From NCBI GenBank assembly GCA_023428905.1, contig JAEYWP010000008.1:310001-374000 (forward strand): 64,000 nucleotides of DNA, given 5' to 3'. Positions 43,077-51,941 of the stretch are shown here, one piece after another. The DNA is from Verrucomicrobiota bacterium (lineage in GTDB: Bacteria; Verrucomicrobiota; Verrucomicrobiia; Opitutales; Opitutaceae). A program made the position numbers and the translations under genes. Below the pieces are notes generated by a model. It was given only the letters and a program-made list of their open reading frames with translations. It did not search any database and was not told where the DNA came from. Positions within the stretch are counted from its first letter, which is position 1. Each line of letters begins with the position of its first letter.

Positions 43077-44210
43077 CTACCGGATCTCCAGCGCCTTGGC
43101 GTAACCCGTCAGCTCCATGTACGCGGAGCCGATCTCCCTGCCGGCCGCATCGCGCACGCGGCACGCGCCCTCCCAATACGCAATGCCCGCCACCGCGCCG
43201 TCCAGCTCCTGCGCCCGCACCAGGGGCTCCAGCTGCAGCTCCACCGTCCGGCCTGTCTCGGGGTCCGTGGTCACGAGAGTCGCGTCCACCGGATATACGG
43301 CGCCGGTTGCCTCACTGCGCCAGGTGCCGCGCACCCGCCACTCAAAGGGGCGGCGCACCAGGGTGCCATCCCGGCCGATCCACGTCAGGGTCGAGGCAGG
43401 GTCAGCCGTTCCATCCGCCCACCGAAGCTGGTAGAACATCACTTCCCGACCATCCGCCAGCTGCGCGCTGACCCAGTCCCAGCCGACCTGTCCGCCGGAG
43501 AGCTGGCTGCTGCTGATCTCGTGGTCCATCCAGGACTCTCCCGAGACGGCAAAACGCTGCCCCTCCACCTCCAGTTCGCCCTCCGCCGCGAGCCGGGTGA
43601 ACGTGATATAATAACTCGCCGCGGTGGGATCGGCGCCCTTCCGGGACAGACCATTTTCACCGAACAGGACGCGGGGCTTGGTTGGCCGAAGGGTGAGCTC
43701 AAAGCGCACGTCGCCATGCACCCCACCGCGCAGCCGCAGGGTTTCCGTCGTCTCGTCGGTCAGGTCGAGCGTCCACGGGCCGTTGTGCACGGCAAGCGTG
43801 TCGGTCGCGGCTCCCGCATCCCACCCTTCGCGGTTCAGACGCTCCTGGTGATAGAATCGGCCTGTTGCGACGTCGACCAGCGCCATGTGGGCGAGATGGA
43901 GCTGCACCCGGCCACCTGGACCGGCGTTGCGAAAGAACGTGGCCTGGTAACCAAAGCGGCGCTGGTCGGCGGTATAGAGGTGGCCGGTGAGGTACCACCA
44001 CTCGATTTTGAACTCCGGATGCGACCCGTGGTCCCGCGGGAACGCGAAGGCATAACCGGGTTGCGGCACGGCAAAACCGTCCGGAGTAAAGCGAGGCGGG
44101 ACGGGAGTGCCCGTCGTCTCCGCATCGACGGGGAGCAACGCCAGCCACAACGCGAGGCAGCCCAGGAGCACGCCTCGTATCCGGAATTCAAATAAGGTCG
44201 GCATGCTCAT
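43077..44210 (-). CDS. AttH/CrtC-like secreted hydrolase (lipocalin-like)
   Basis: A 377-residue exported protein. A hydrophobic signal at residues 10-30 is followed by two lipocalin-like halves with the family motifs HPEFKIEWWYLTGHLYTAD, FGYQATFFRNAG, and SGESWMDHEISSSQLSGGQV, the last containing the conserved WMDHE. The family covers AttH and the CrtC carotenoid hydratase fold; here the carotenoid reaction is unlikely. It overlaps the permease stop codon by 4 bp (ATGA), so it belongs with the ABC transporter. Such ATPase-permease-AttH operons are known, and a role in lipid or lipoprotein handling in the envelope is plausible. Confidence 0.85.
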   Translation of the reverse strand: MSMPTLFEFRIRGVLLGCLALWLALLPVDAETTGTPVPPRFTPDGFAVPQPGYAFAFPRDHGSHPEFKIEWWYLTGHLYTADQRRFGYQATFFRNAGPGGRVQLHLAHMALVDVATGRFYHQERLNREGWDAGAATDTLAVHNGPWTLDLTDETTETLRLRGGVHGDVRFELTLRPTKPRVLFGENGLSRKGADPTAASYYITFTRLAAEGELEVEGQRFAVSGESWMDHEISSSQLSGGQVGWDWVSAQLADGREVMFYQLRWADGTADPASTLTWIGRDGTLVRRPFEWRVRGTWRSEATGAVYPVDATLVTTDPETGRTVELQLEPLVRAQELDGAVAGIAYWEGACRVRDAAGREIGSAYMELTGYAKALEIR

Positions 44211-46855
44211 TCCTCCTCCCGGTCCGCCGGCAGGGCCGCGCCCCAGCGACCGACGGCATAACTGACCACCGCGCCCGTGAACGCGACGCTGATGGCCAGG
44301 GCCGCGAGCTGCCAGCCGGGAATGGCAAAGCCCAGCGTCCAACCGAAGGATTGTTTGTTGATGACGTGGATCAGCAGCCAACCGAGCGCCAGGCTGAGCC
44401 CCAAGCCTCCGACGACTGCCGCAATCGAGACCGCCAGCCCCTCGATGCCCGTCGCGATCGCGATCTCACGATGAGTAAAGCCGAGGGAGCGCAGGGTCGT
44501 GAGTTCGTCGCGCCGGTCGAGCAGCACGCTGCTGAGGGTCAGGGCCAGGCCCGCCACCGCCACCACCACGCCGATCACCTCGAGGGCATAGGTGATCGAG
44601 AACGTCTGCCTGAAAATGCGCAGCACCTCGGTGCGCAGCCGCATGTTGGTGTAAACCGTCAGCCCGGGATAGTCGCGCAGCAGGTCCAGCCGAACCGTGT
44701 CCTCATCCGCCCCAGGCTTCAGGAACAGGGCGATGTTGGTCACGCTGTCGTCCTCGAACCAGGTCCGCACGCGGCTGCGCTCCGCCAGGATCGAGCCGCG
44801 CTCGTTGCCGTAGTCGGCGAACACGCCGGCGATCACCAGGTCGCGCGCCCCGGTCGGCGTGGGCAGGTGGATACGGTCCCCCCTCCGCTTGCGGAAGCGC
44901 TCGCTGAAACTCTCGCTGACCAGGACGCGGTCCCCGTCCCCACCGCCGATGAAGGCGAGCGGCTCGCGCGGTGGGTCGATCCAGGTGGTGTCCGGCCGGG
45001 TCGCCTCGTTGCCTAGGTCGCCCCCGTTGAGCGTGGTCTGCAGTCCGTCCACCACCACCGGGTGTGAGACCAGGGCGCCGGCACGGGCAACGGCCGGGTG
45101 CGCCATGATGCGGGCGGCGACCGCGGCGGAGAGGGGGTTGCGGGCCGAGGCACTCTGCGCCCCCGCGCTCGAAACGTAGAGGTCGGCGTGCAGGGTGCGT
45201 TTCACCCAGCCCTGCATGGTGTGCTCAAAACTCGCCACCAGGATGGCCATGCCTGAGGTCATGCCGATGGCGCAGACCAGCGCGGCCGCCGCCAGCCGGT
45301 GTCGCCCGGAGGGTTTGCGAATGTGGCTGAGGGCAATGCGCGCCGCCGGCCAGGCCGCGCCGGCACCGCGACTTGCCCGGCCCACCGCCGGCAGGAGGAA
45401 GGAGGTGAGCAGGCCGAAACCGGCGATCCACAAAAATGCGGCCACGTAACCCGCCACCGGAAAGCGGGAGCCCCCGTCGAAGCGCAGCGGCGGGAGCCTC
45501 GCCGCCACCACCCCCGCGGCGATCAGCGCGCCGCCGAGTATCCAACTGCTCAGCACGGCGGCGCCGGCCACGGGAGCGGCGGACCGCTGCAGCACATGCG
45601 CGGGCGGCGTCCGCGCCGCCTCGCGCGCAGGAATCAGCCCGGCGATCAGGGCGGACACCATGCCGAGGATCAGCCCTATCCCCACCTCGATCGGCGTCAG
45701 CATCGCCGCCTGCACGGTGGTGCCGAAATACAGCGCGTTCACCGTCTGGCCCACCGCACGCACAGAAACCTGGGCCCCGGCCCAGCCGAGGAGCAATCCC
45801 AGCGCGCCCCCGACGGTGCCGAGGAGCACCGATTCCAGCAGCCAGACGCGAAGGATCGTCCCCTCCTCCACCCCGAGGGAGCGCAGCACCGCGATTTCCG
45901 GGCGCCGGCGAACCACTTCGCCATCGAGCGCCTGGAAGATGAGGTAAAGGCCGACCAGCAGGGCGATCAGCGACAGCACGGTGAGGTTCAGGCGAAAGGC
46001 GCGTGTCATGGTTTCAGCCGACTCGCGCCGCGCCCCCGGAGCCGTCACCAGCCAGCGCTCGCCGCCGAGCTTTTCGAGGAGAAGCCTCAGTTCGAGGCGG
46101 CGCTCCGCCTCGCCATGGCCCGGCTCCACCAGGAACTCGATCCGATCGAGCCGGCCCTCCTTCCCCGCCAGGCGCTGCAGCTCCTCACGTTCAAGGATGA
46201 TCAGGTTGGCGGGCGCCTGCGGTGCGTCGGGGATCGAGGGAATGACTCCTGCCACCGGGATCGTCTGCACCGATTCGGCAATCACCAGGTCGATGGTGGT
46301 CGGAACCGGGTCGGCAAAGGCGGGGCTCACCCAGGCCTGCAGACCGCGCGTGTAATTGTCCCAAAAGGACGGTGCGCCACCCGCGCCCGAGCGCGCTCCG
46401 GAGGTCGCTCCCGCGCCTCCGGTTTCACCGCCAAAAAAGGAGCGCTGGCCCGGACGCGCGAGGTTGGCCAGGCTCAGCAAGTCCACCCCGAGGAGGGTGT
46501 AGGACGGGCGGCCAAAGCGGTCATCGTGTCCGTCGTCGGCGGGCACGGAGGCAGTCACCTCCACCACCGGGATGATGTGGACCGGCCGGCCCTCCAGGCC
46601 CCGCCTCACTTCCGGGAGGACACTCTCGGGCAGCGGTCCCGCGGGCGAGGTAAGGATCCAGTCGCTCTGCCCCGTGAGGGTCTCCGTGAAATGGGTGAAA
46701 CTCGAGATCGCGGCCCGATTCGCCAGGCGCACGGAGACAAAGACCGCGACGCCGAGGGCGAGGATGGAGACCAAGAGCACGGTTTGGCGCGGTGAGCGCC
46801 GCCAATGCCGAAGCGTGAAACGGCGCAGGAGCAGACCGACGACCGGAGCGCTCAT
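44207..46855 (-). CDS. ABC transporter permease with two FtsX domains
   Basis: An 882-residue inner-membrane protein. An N-terminal membrane anchor (TVLLVSILALGVAVFVSVRL) precedes a MacB-like periplasmic domain, then an FtsX block of three to four helices at about 275-420, a further membrane section, a second periplasmic domain, and a second FtsX block at about 755-870. Two fused permease halves are thus present in one chain. It overlaps the ATPase gene upstream and the AttH-like gene downstream by 4 bp each. FtsX/LolE-type permeases move lipids or lipoproteins or power mechanical work in the periplasm. Confidence 0.9.
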   Translation of the reverse strand: MSAPVVGLLLRRFTLRHWRRSPRQTVLLVSILALGVAVFVSVRLANRAAISSFTHFTETLTGQSDWILTSPAGPLPESVLPEVRRGLEGRPVHIIPVVEVTASVPADDGHDDRFGRPSYTLLGVDLLSLANLARPGQRSFFGGETGGAGATSGARSGAGGAPSFWDNYTRGLQAWVSPAFADPVPTTIDLVIAESVQTIPVAGVIPSIPDAPQAPANLIILEREELQRLAGKEGRLDRIEFLVEPGHGEAERRLELRLLLEKLGGERWLVTAPGARRESAETMTRAFRLNLTVLSLIALLVGLYLIFQALDGEVVRRRPEIAVLRSLGVEEGTILRVWLLESVLLGTVGGALGLLLGWAGAQVSVRAVGQTVNALYFGTTVQAAMLTPIEVGIGLILGMVSALIAGLIPAREAARTPPAHVLQRSAAPVAGAAVLSSWILGGALIAAGVVAARLPPLRFDGGSRFPVAGYVAAFLWIAGFGLLTSFLLPAVGRASRGAGAAWPAARIALSHIRKPSGRHRLAAAALVCAIGMTSGMAILVASFEHTMQGWVKRTLHADLYVSSAGAQSASARNPLSAAVAARIMAHPAVARAGALVSHPVVVDGLQTTLNGGDLGNEATRPDTTWIDPPREPLAFIGGGDGDRVLVSESFSERFRKRRGDRIHLPTPTGARDLVIAGVFADYGNERGSILAERSRVRTWFEDDSVTNIALFLKPGADEDTVRLDLLRDYPGLTVYTNMRLRTEVLRIFRQTFSITYALEVIGVVVAVAGLALTLSSVLLDRRDELTTLRSLGFTHREIAIATGIEGLAVSIAAVVGGLGLSLALGWLLIHVINKQSFGWTLGFAIPGWQLAALAISVAFTGAVVSYAVGRWGAALPADREEE

Positions 46856-47535
46856 GGTTCGCCCAACATGCGGCCATCCCGCAGGTAAAGGCGCCGGTGG
46901 CAGATCGCCGCAGCCTCTTCGCTGTGGGTCACCAGCACCAGCGCGGTCCCGGTTTCATCTGTCAGTTCGCGCAAGAGGGTGAGGACGATCGCCCCGTTGG
47001 CGCTGTCGAGGTTTCCGGTCGGCTCGTCGGCGAGGATCAGCCTGGGGCGGTGGGCCAGGGCCCGGGCAATGGCCACACGCTGCTGCTCGCCGCCGGAAAG
47101 CTGGGACGGCAGCGCGTCAGCGCGCGGGAGCAGACCCACCCGCTCGAGAAAGGCATCCACCCGGTCGCGACGTTCCGCCGCGCGGACCCCAAGAAGCTGG
47201 AGCGGCAGCTCCACGTTTTCGCGCGCACTCAAGGTGGGAAGGAGGTGGAAGAACTGGAAAACGGTCCCGATCTTCTCGCGGCGCGCGCGGGCGAGCCCAT
47301 CGCTATCCGCCGTATCAATACGCTGGTCGTCCACCACGACGGTGCCGGAGTCGGGGCGGTCCACGCCGCCCAGGCAGTTGAGGAGGGTGCTTTTGCCGCT
47401 GCCCGAGGGCCCGGTGAGGGCGAGGCGTTCGCCACCCGAGACCTGGAAGGAAATCGCATCCAGCACACGGCGGGTCCCGTAACTCTTCACGAGCGTGTTG
47501 ACCTGCAGGACGATGGGTGACGGCGCGAGGACCAT
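46852..47535 (-). CDS. ABC transporter ATP-binding protein (LolD/MacB type)
   Basis: A 227-residue ATPase with Walker A GPSGSGKST, Q-loop FQFFHLLPTLSARENV, the signature LSGGEQQRVAIARAL, Walker B RLILADEPTGNLD and the H-loop LVTHS. It matches the LolD/MacB/FtsE subgroup that pairs with FtsX-type permeases, which follows directly with a 4-bp overlap. The start ATG lies only about 50 bp from the terminator of the neighbouring protease gene, so the operon promoter must be close to or overlap that terminator. Confidence 0.93.
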   Translation of the reverse strand: MVLAPSPIVLQVNTLVKSYGTRRVLDAISFQVSGGERLALTGPSGSGKSTLLNCLGGVDRPDSGTVVVDDQRIDTADSDGLARARREKIGTVFQFFHLLPTLSARENVELPLQLLGVRAAERRDRVDAFLERVGLLPRADALPSQLSGGEQQRVAIARALAHRPRLILADEPTGNLDSANGAIVLTLLRELTDETGTALVLVTHSEEAAAICHRRLYLRDGRMLGEP

Positions 47536-47586
47536 GGACCTTCAGACCATGCGTGAAGCGGGCGCCGGCTCAACCGGCGGGGGCAC

Positions 47587-47617
47587 AAAAAAACCCGGCG
47601 CGGGCGGCGCCGGGTTT
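47587..47617 (-). terminator. Rho-independent terminator of the S8-like protease gene
   Basis: On the minus strand an 11-bp stem AAACCCGGCGC/GCGCCGGGTTT with a 5-base loop is followed by further T residues, about 25 bp after the stop codon. Confidence 0.85.
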
Positions 47618-47641
47618 AGGAGAGACGGGGGTGAGAAGGGT

Positions 47642-50074
47642 TCAGGGGGTGGCCACGGCGACGCGATCGATCAGGATCGTGCTGTCGCGGGTGGTCATGC
47701 CCTTGAAGGTCAGCGTGTGGCTGCCGGCGGAAGCCGAGAACGCGAGGGTGATCGTCTGGTAGCTCGTGCCGGAGGGTTGGATCGTCCCGACGTAGGTGCT
47801 GCCCAAGTACACCTGCACGGTCTGGCCACCGGCATCATAGGCGGCGCGGCGCGCGGCCGAGACGGAGAGCTGGTACGTGCCGCTCTGGGGAACGGTGATG
47901 GTCTGGGCCATCGTTCCGCCGGACTGCAGGAAGGCGACCTGGGTGCCTTCGGGGGCGGACGGGTTCTTCACCACGAAGGCGGAGCCGTTGGCGGCGACGC
48001 CGGCGGTGCCGGTGAAGGTCCAGTCCTGGGTGCCAGCGATGAACGCGGGGCGGTAGAGATAGGTGGCGACATCGGGATTCTCGAAACCGGTGCTGCCGAT
48101 CTCGACCGGGGCGGCGGCGGCGGGAGCCGGGGACGGCGTCGGGGCGGGGGCGGACTGCTCAACCAGGGCCTCAACCGGCGCGAGCGCGATCTGGTCCAGG
48201 AAGAGGGTCGCGTCCACGGTGGCGATGCCGGTGAAGGAGACGGTGTAGGTGCCATCGGCGACGGTGAAGGAGGAGGTTTTCACCGTGGTGTAGCTCGTGC
48301 CGGCGGCAAAGCGTCCGACTTCCTGGCCATTGACCGCAACGACCACGGTCTGCTTGGCAGAGACGTTGGCGCGATTGGCGACCTTGGCGCTCAGCGTGTA
48401 GGTGCCGGCGTCCAACGCGACCTGGGTGCTCATCGAGCCTGCCTTCTGCACGAAGGCAACCTGAGTGCCGGAGGGGGCCACCGGATTGCTGGACGTGAAG
48501 GCGGACTTGTTGCCGGCCACACCGGACTGGCTGGAGTAGGTCCAACCGGACACGACGGGGTTGTACTTGTAGCCGGTGCCGACGCTGTAGGTTTCAAAGC
48601 TGTTGTCGACGATCACGGCGACAGGAGCCGGGGTCGGCGCAGGCACCGGGGTCGGAGCGGGCGTGGGAGCCGGGGTCGGCGTCGGGGTCGGCGTGGGCGT
48701 GGGGGTCGGCGTCGGCGTCGGTGCAGGCGTGGGGGTCGGGGTCGGAGCGACGGTGGTGTCGTTCACGAGGCTCGACTTCCAGGCCAGGGCGTACGGCTCG
48801 TTGGAGACCGGGGCGGTGACTTCGAGGGCGTATTGGCCGGCGAGGAGCGTCGTCTCGTAGATGTGCTCGACGTTGTCGATGGAGCTATTGCTCGAGGCGA
48901 CCGCGGAGCCCACGGCAAAACCGGAGGCGCGCCAGAGCTTGAGCTCCAGGTTTTCGAGGCGGGTGGTGACGGTGACGAAGGTCGAATCGTAGCTGACGCG
49001 CCGATACCAGGCCAGGACCGCGGAGAGGGTCATCCGCTTGCCCGAGGGCACGGTGAAGAAATAGAGGCGGCGGCTGCTGGTGGAGGTGGTGTTGACGTCC
49101 CAGCCGTCGACCTTGACCTCGTTGGCGGAGGACGCGGCCTGGCGGCCGGCGACGAGCGCCTTGTAGCTGTTGTACACATTCAGCTCGCCCGCGCCGTAAA
49201 TGCGGTCGAGGGGCTGGGTGGGGCTGTGCTTCCAGCCACTGAACTCGGCCTTGGTGGCGCCGGCCATCAGGAGCGCCTTGATCGCATTCGGGTGGCGCGC
49301 GGCTGCGAGGGAGGAGGTGCGCTTGATGTGGTCGATCAGGAGCGTGGCGGCGGAGGAAACGATCGGCGTCGCGTACGACGTATAGGCACCTGGAGCGACC
49401 AGGTCCGGCTTGTAGCGGCCCGTCACCTGCAGGGTGGTACCGGCAGTGGGGTGCTTGCCGTTGGACACGCCGACCGCGATGGAATTATAGCCGTTGGCCA
49501 GCATGTGGGACAGGGTCGAACCATTGTCCATGCCGACCACTGCCACGACCTGGTCGCGCTCGATGCGATAATCCATCTTGGCAAGGGTCTTGATCGCCCA
49601 GATGGCGTCATTGCCGCCCCAGGAATGGTTTTCGACGTCCCAGGTGGCGGCGTGCGGAGCAAGGCTCCGTGTTCCCATCAGGCTGCCGCTGCCGACATAG
49701 GTCCAGGCCTCGGAGGCGGAGAAATTCCGGACGCCGGGGGTCATGCTCGTGTCCGCACCCGCGAGGTAGTTGGCAACCTCGTTGGCGTGCCCGGAGAAGG
49801 AGTTCGTCGTGTTGGTCGTCAGGTAGGAAATCGGAAGGCTGGCGCGTTCGCCCGAGGCCTGGGGAGCCCAGGCGCTGTTGCGGATGTATTCAATCTGGTG
49901 AACGCGGACATTGGCCCCCGTGGGGAGCGAGGCTCCCAGTTCGCTTTTAAGCTGATCGAATCCCACCGCAGCACGGTACGTCTGGGCCGAGGCAGCGCTG
50001 GCTGCCCCGACAACTGCAAATGCGGCGCACGTGCGAGTGAGTCGAAGGAGGAGGTTTGATTTGAGACCGTGCAT
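47642..50074 (-). CDS. S8 (subtilisin)-like secreted protein with two C-terminal beta domains
   Basis: An 810-residue secreted protein. A signal peptide (about 1-30, cleavage near SASAQT) is followed by an S8-like domain to about residue 300. The Ser motif is recognisable in APGAYTSYATPIVSSAATLL, the His probably in SGHANEVANYLAG, and VENHSWGGNDAIW resembles the segment near the oxyanion Asn. The strand that normally carries the catalytic Asp reads NVRVHQIEYI, with Glu in place of Asp. After a beta domain comes a Pro-Thr linker (about 450-495) and two homologous modules of about 145 residues, each with SAFxxxNPxAPxGTQVAFxQ and a final LxLDQIAL-like strand. Catalysis is uncertain because of the substitution. 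Confidence 0.8.
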   Translation of the reverse strand: MHGLKSNLLLRLTRTCAAFAVVGAASAASAQTYRAAVGFDQLKSELGASLPTGANVRVHQIEYIRNSAWAPQASGERASLPISYLTTNTTNSFSGHANEVANYLAGADTSMTPGVRNFSASEAWTYVGSGSLMGTRSLAPHAATWDVENHSWGGNDAIWAIKTLAKMDYRIERDQVVAVVGMDNGSTLSHMLANGYNSIAVGVSNGKHPTAGTTLQVTGRYKPDLVAPGAYTSYATPIVSSAATLLIDHIKRTSSLAAARHPNAIKALLMAGATKAEFSGWKHSPTQPLDRIYGAGELNVYNSYKALVAGRQAASSANEVKVDGWDVNTTSTSSRRLYFFTVPSGKRMTLSAVLAWYRRVSYDSTFVTVTTRLENLELKLWRASGFAVGSAVASSNSSIDNVEHIYETTLLAGQYALEVTAPVSNEPYALAWKSSLVNDTTVAPTPTPTPAPTPTPTPTPTPTPTPTPAPTPAPTPVPAPTPAPVAVIVDNSFETYSVGTGYKYNPVVSGWTYSSQSGVAGNKSAFTSSNPVAPSGTQVAFVQKAGSMSTQVALDAGTYTLSAKVANRANVSAKQTVVVAVNGQEVGRFAAGTSYTTVKTSSFTVADGTYTVSFTGIATVDATLFLDQIALAPVEALVEQSAPAPTPSPAPAAAAPVEIGSTGFENPDVATYLYRPAFIAGTQDWTFTGTAGVAANGSAFVVKNPSAPEGTQVAFLQSGGTMAQTITVPQSGTYQLSVSAARRAAYDAGGQTVQVYLGSTYVGTIQPSGTSYQTITLAFSASAGSHTLTFKGMTTRDSTILIDRVAVATP

Positions 50075-50136
50075 CTTGAGGCGGTTTAACGTCTCTTAAG
50101 CCCCCTCCTGAAGCCCCTTTGTCCGCCAGAGGCCTC

Positions 50137-50165
50137 ATTAGAATTGATTTTACAGCTCGTTGCAA
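50137..50165 (-). promoter_or_regulatory. Sigma-70-like promoter of the S8-like gene
   Basis: On the minus strand TTGCAA (50160-50165) and TCTAAT (50137-50142) are separated by 17 bp, about 65 bp upstream of the start codon. Confidence 0.55.
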
Positions 50166-50491
50166 ATGACTGAACAGAGCAGCGGAAAATCCCCGATATT
50201 TGGGTTCGGTAACGATTCTGTTAACACCTCGTTTCGCCTCTGGTTTTCCCTCTGAAACGCGGCGCCTGGGGTGAACACCGCAGCGGGCTTTTGGGTAACA
50301 CCGCCCAAGGCCGGGCGGGTAGTTAAATATTTCTTATGAAGCGCCGAAAAACACCCTGCGCCGCATCACGTACGTTGTTCATCGATCCGGCGTCGCGTGT
50401 GAGGCGCGCTCATCGCACCGGCACACTCACACAGCGGGCCGGGCAGTGTCCCCAGGTGTTTCGTTTCAACGGGCCCCGGCGTTCGCACGAC
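50166..50491. other. Intergenic region with no gene recognised
   Basis: Between the S8-like promoter and the hairpin at 50492. It has an AT-rich patch near 50325-50340 and two GTTAAC/GGTAAC motifs but no coding sequence that I can support; the open frame starting at 50336 runs antisense into the MATE gene and has no family resemblance. Confidence 0.5.
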
Positions 50492-50523
50492 CCATGGCCG
50501 AGACGGCACTGTCTCGGCTATGG
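50492..50523. terminator. 13-bp hairpin after the MATE gene
   Basis: CCATGGCCGAGAC pairs with GTCTCGGCTATGG, with one G-T pair, around a 6-base loop, 6 bp after the MATE stop codon. There is no T-run, so it may be a REP-like palindrome or a 3'-end structure instead of a standard terminator. Confidence 0.5.
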
Positions 50524-50528
50524 TGAAG

Positions 50529-51902
50529 TCAGGGTTCCAAGGCGGGCAGTGCGTCCCCAGGGGGCGGCGGCGTGCTGGCAGCTTCTTCCGAGGCGACGAC
50601 GCCCATCGTCTTCCATTTGCCGGTACGCCAGCGCCAGAGGTTGATGCCGGCTCGCACGATTTCGTCGAAGGCGAAACACATCCAGAGGGCCTGGAGGCTG
50701 ATGCCCCACGTGATCTTGATGGCGTACACGACGGGCAGGATGCCCCAGATAAAGAGCATGCCGACGATGAGGGGGAATCGCGCGTCGCCCACGGTTTTCA
50801 GCGAGAACCCTCCGATGATGTTCACCGCACGCGCCGGTTCATAGAAGACGGCGACCAGGAGAAGAGACCGGCCCAGTGCGATCACCTCCGGGTCGTGGGT
50901 GAAAAAGCCGAGCACGGTATCGGAGAAGACCCAGAGAAGGAAGGCGTAGAGGAAGGAGACGAGGGTCGCGCGGCGGATCGCGGTCCAGAAGAGCCGGTTC
51001 ACGTCCTGAAAGCGGCGCGCCCCCATCCAGTGCGCCATCAGGATCTGCGCCCCCAGCGCGAGCGTGATCGCGAAGGTGATCTGAAACATCTGGGCGCGGC
51101 CGGCGTAGCTGTTAGCCGCCATCGAGGTGACGCCGAGCGAGATGATGAGCGCGGAGAGGATGATCTGTTGGACGGTATAACTGAACGGCTCAAGGGCGTT
51201 GGAAACGCCGATCCGGATCATCGGGCCGAAGACGCCGAGCATCTCGCGGACCGCACCTTTAAGGCGGAAGATCACGCCCAGCCGGGCGTGCACCAGATAA
51301 ACCGAGACGCACGTCGCGGTCGCGACGCCGATGACCGCGGCGGACACGACACCCCGCACTCCCCAGCCGAAGCCGAGGACAAAGAGGGAGGCGAGGACGA
51401 GATTCACCGTCGCGACGACGAGGGAATTGTACATCAGCCAGTGGGTCATCCCCCGGGAGGAAAGCACGGCGTTGTAGGCCACGGAGATTCCGAGAAAGAC
51501 AAAGTACGCACTCATTCCTGAGAGGTACGTCCCCGCCGTGATGTTGAGCTCCGGGCTCAGGCCCATCCACCGGCCGATGCTGCCCGAGGCCAGGAAAAGC
51601 GTGAGCGCAAACACGGTCCCAAGCGTGGCGCAAAACGCCAGGTTCATCATGTAGGCGGGAACGACCTTGTGGAATTGCTTCGCCCCCATGTATTGGGAGG
51701 CCACCGACACCCCGGTGCCGGCGAAAACCGGGATGACAAAGGCGCCGACCCAGATGATGGGCATCAGCTGGCCGACCGTCGCGGCGGTGGAGTCGGAGAT
51801 GTGGCTGAAGAACCAGAAGTCGACCAGCAGCACACAGCTGTGCGCCATGTGCTGGAGGAAGATCGGCCAGGTGAGCTGAAAAAGGCTCTCGGTGCGAAGC
51901 AT
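50529..51902 (-). CDS. MATE-family efflux transporter
   Basis: A 457-residue protein with twelve predicted transmembrane helices and two MATE domains. Family patterns are LTWPIFLQHMAHSCVLLVDF with its Pro in helix 1, the FAGTGVSVASQYMGAKQ segment, and the second-half PFSYTVQQIIL and LGAQILMAHWMGARRF. Members expel cationic compounds in exchange for Na+ or H+. The C-terminal 25 residues are Pro/Ala/Glu-rich. It lies 39 bp after a Gfo/Idh/MocA oxidoreductase gene in the same direction; a functional link is not evident. Confidence 0.93.
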   Translation of the reverse strand: MLRTESLFQLTWPIFLQHMAHSCVLLVDFWFFSHISDSTAATVGQLMPIIWVGAFVIPVFAGTGVSVASQYMGAKQFHKVVPAYMMNLAFCATLGTVFALTLFLASGSIGRWMGLSPELNITAGTYLSGMSAYFVFLGISVAYNAVLSSRGMTHWLMYNSLVVATVNLVLASLFVLGFGWGVRGVVSAAVIGVATATCVSVYLVHARLGVIFRLKGAVREMLGVFGPMIRIGVSNALEPFSYTVQQIILSALIISLGVTSMAANSYAGRAQMFQITFAITLALGAQILMAHWMGARRFQDVNRLFWTAIRRATLVSFLYAFLLWVFSDTVLGFFTHDPEVIALGRSLLLVAVFYEPARAVNIIGGFSLKTVGDARFPLIVGMLFIWGILPVVYAIKITWGISLQALWMCFAFDEIVRAGINLWRWRTGKWKTMGVVASEEAASTPPPPGDALPALEP

Positions 51903-51941
51903 GGGTGTGCGGCCGCGCTCGGGCGGCGGGGCGCGGTGGGC

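Noticed and set aside
48640..48750. Short tandem repeats that look like a minisatellite or CRISPR-like array
   Set aside because: They encode the Pro-Thr linker of the S8-like protein; no spacers of constant length and no cas genes.
50336..50644. 102-residue + strand open frame beginning in the gap upstream of the MATE 3' end
   Set aside because: It is Arg/Pro-rich, antisense to the MATE gene for most of its end, and crosses a stable hairpin; no homology pattern is recognisable.
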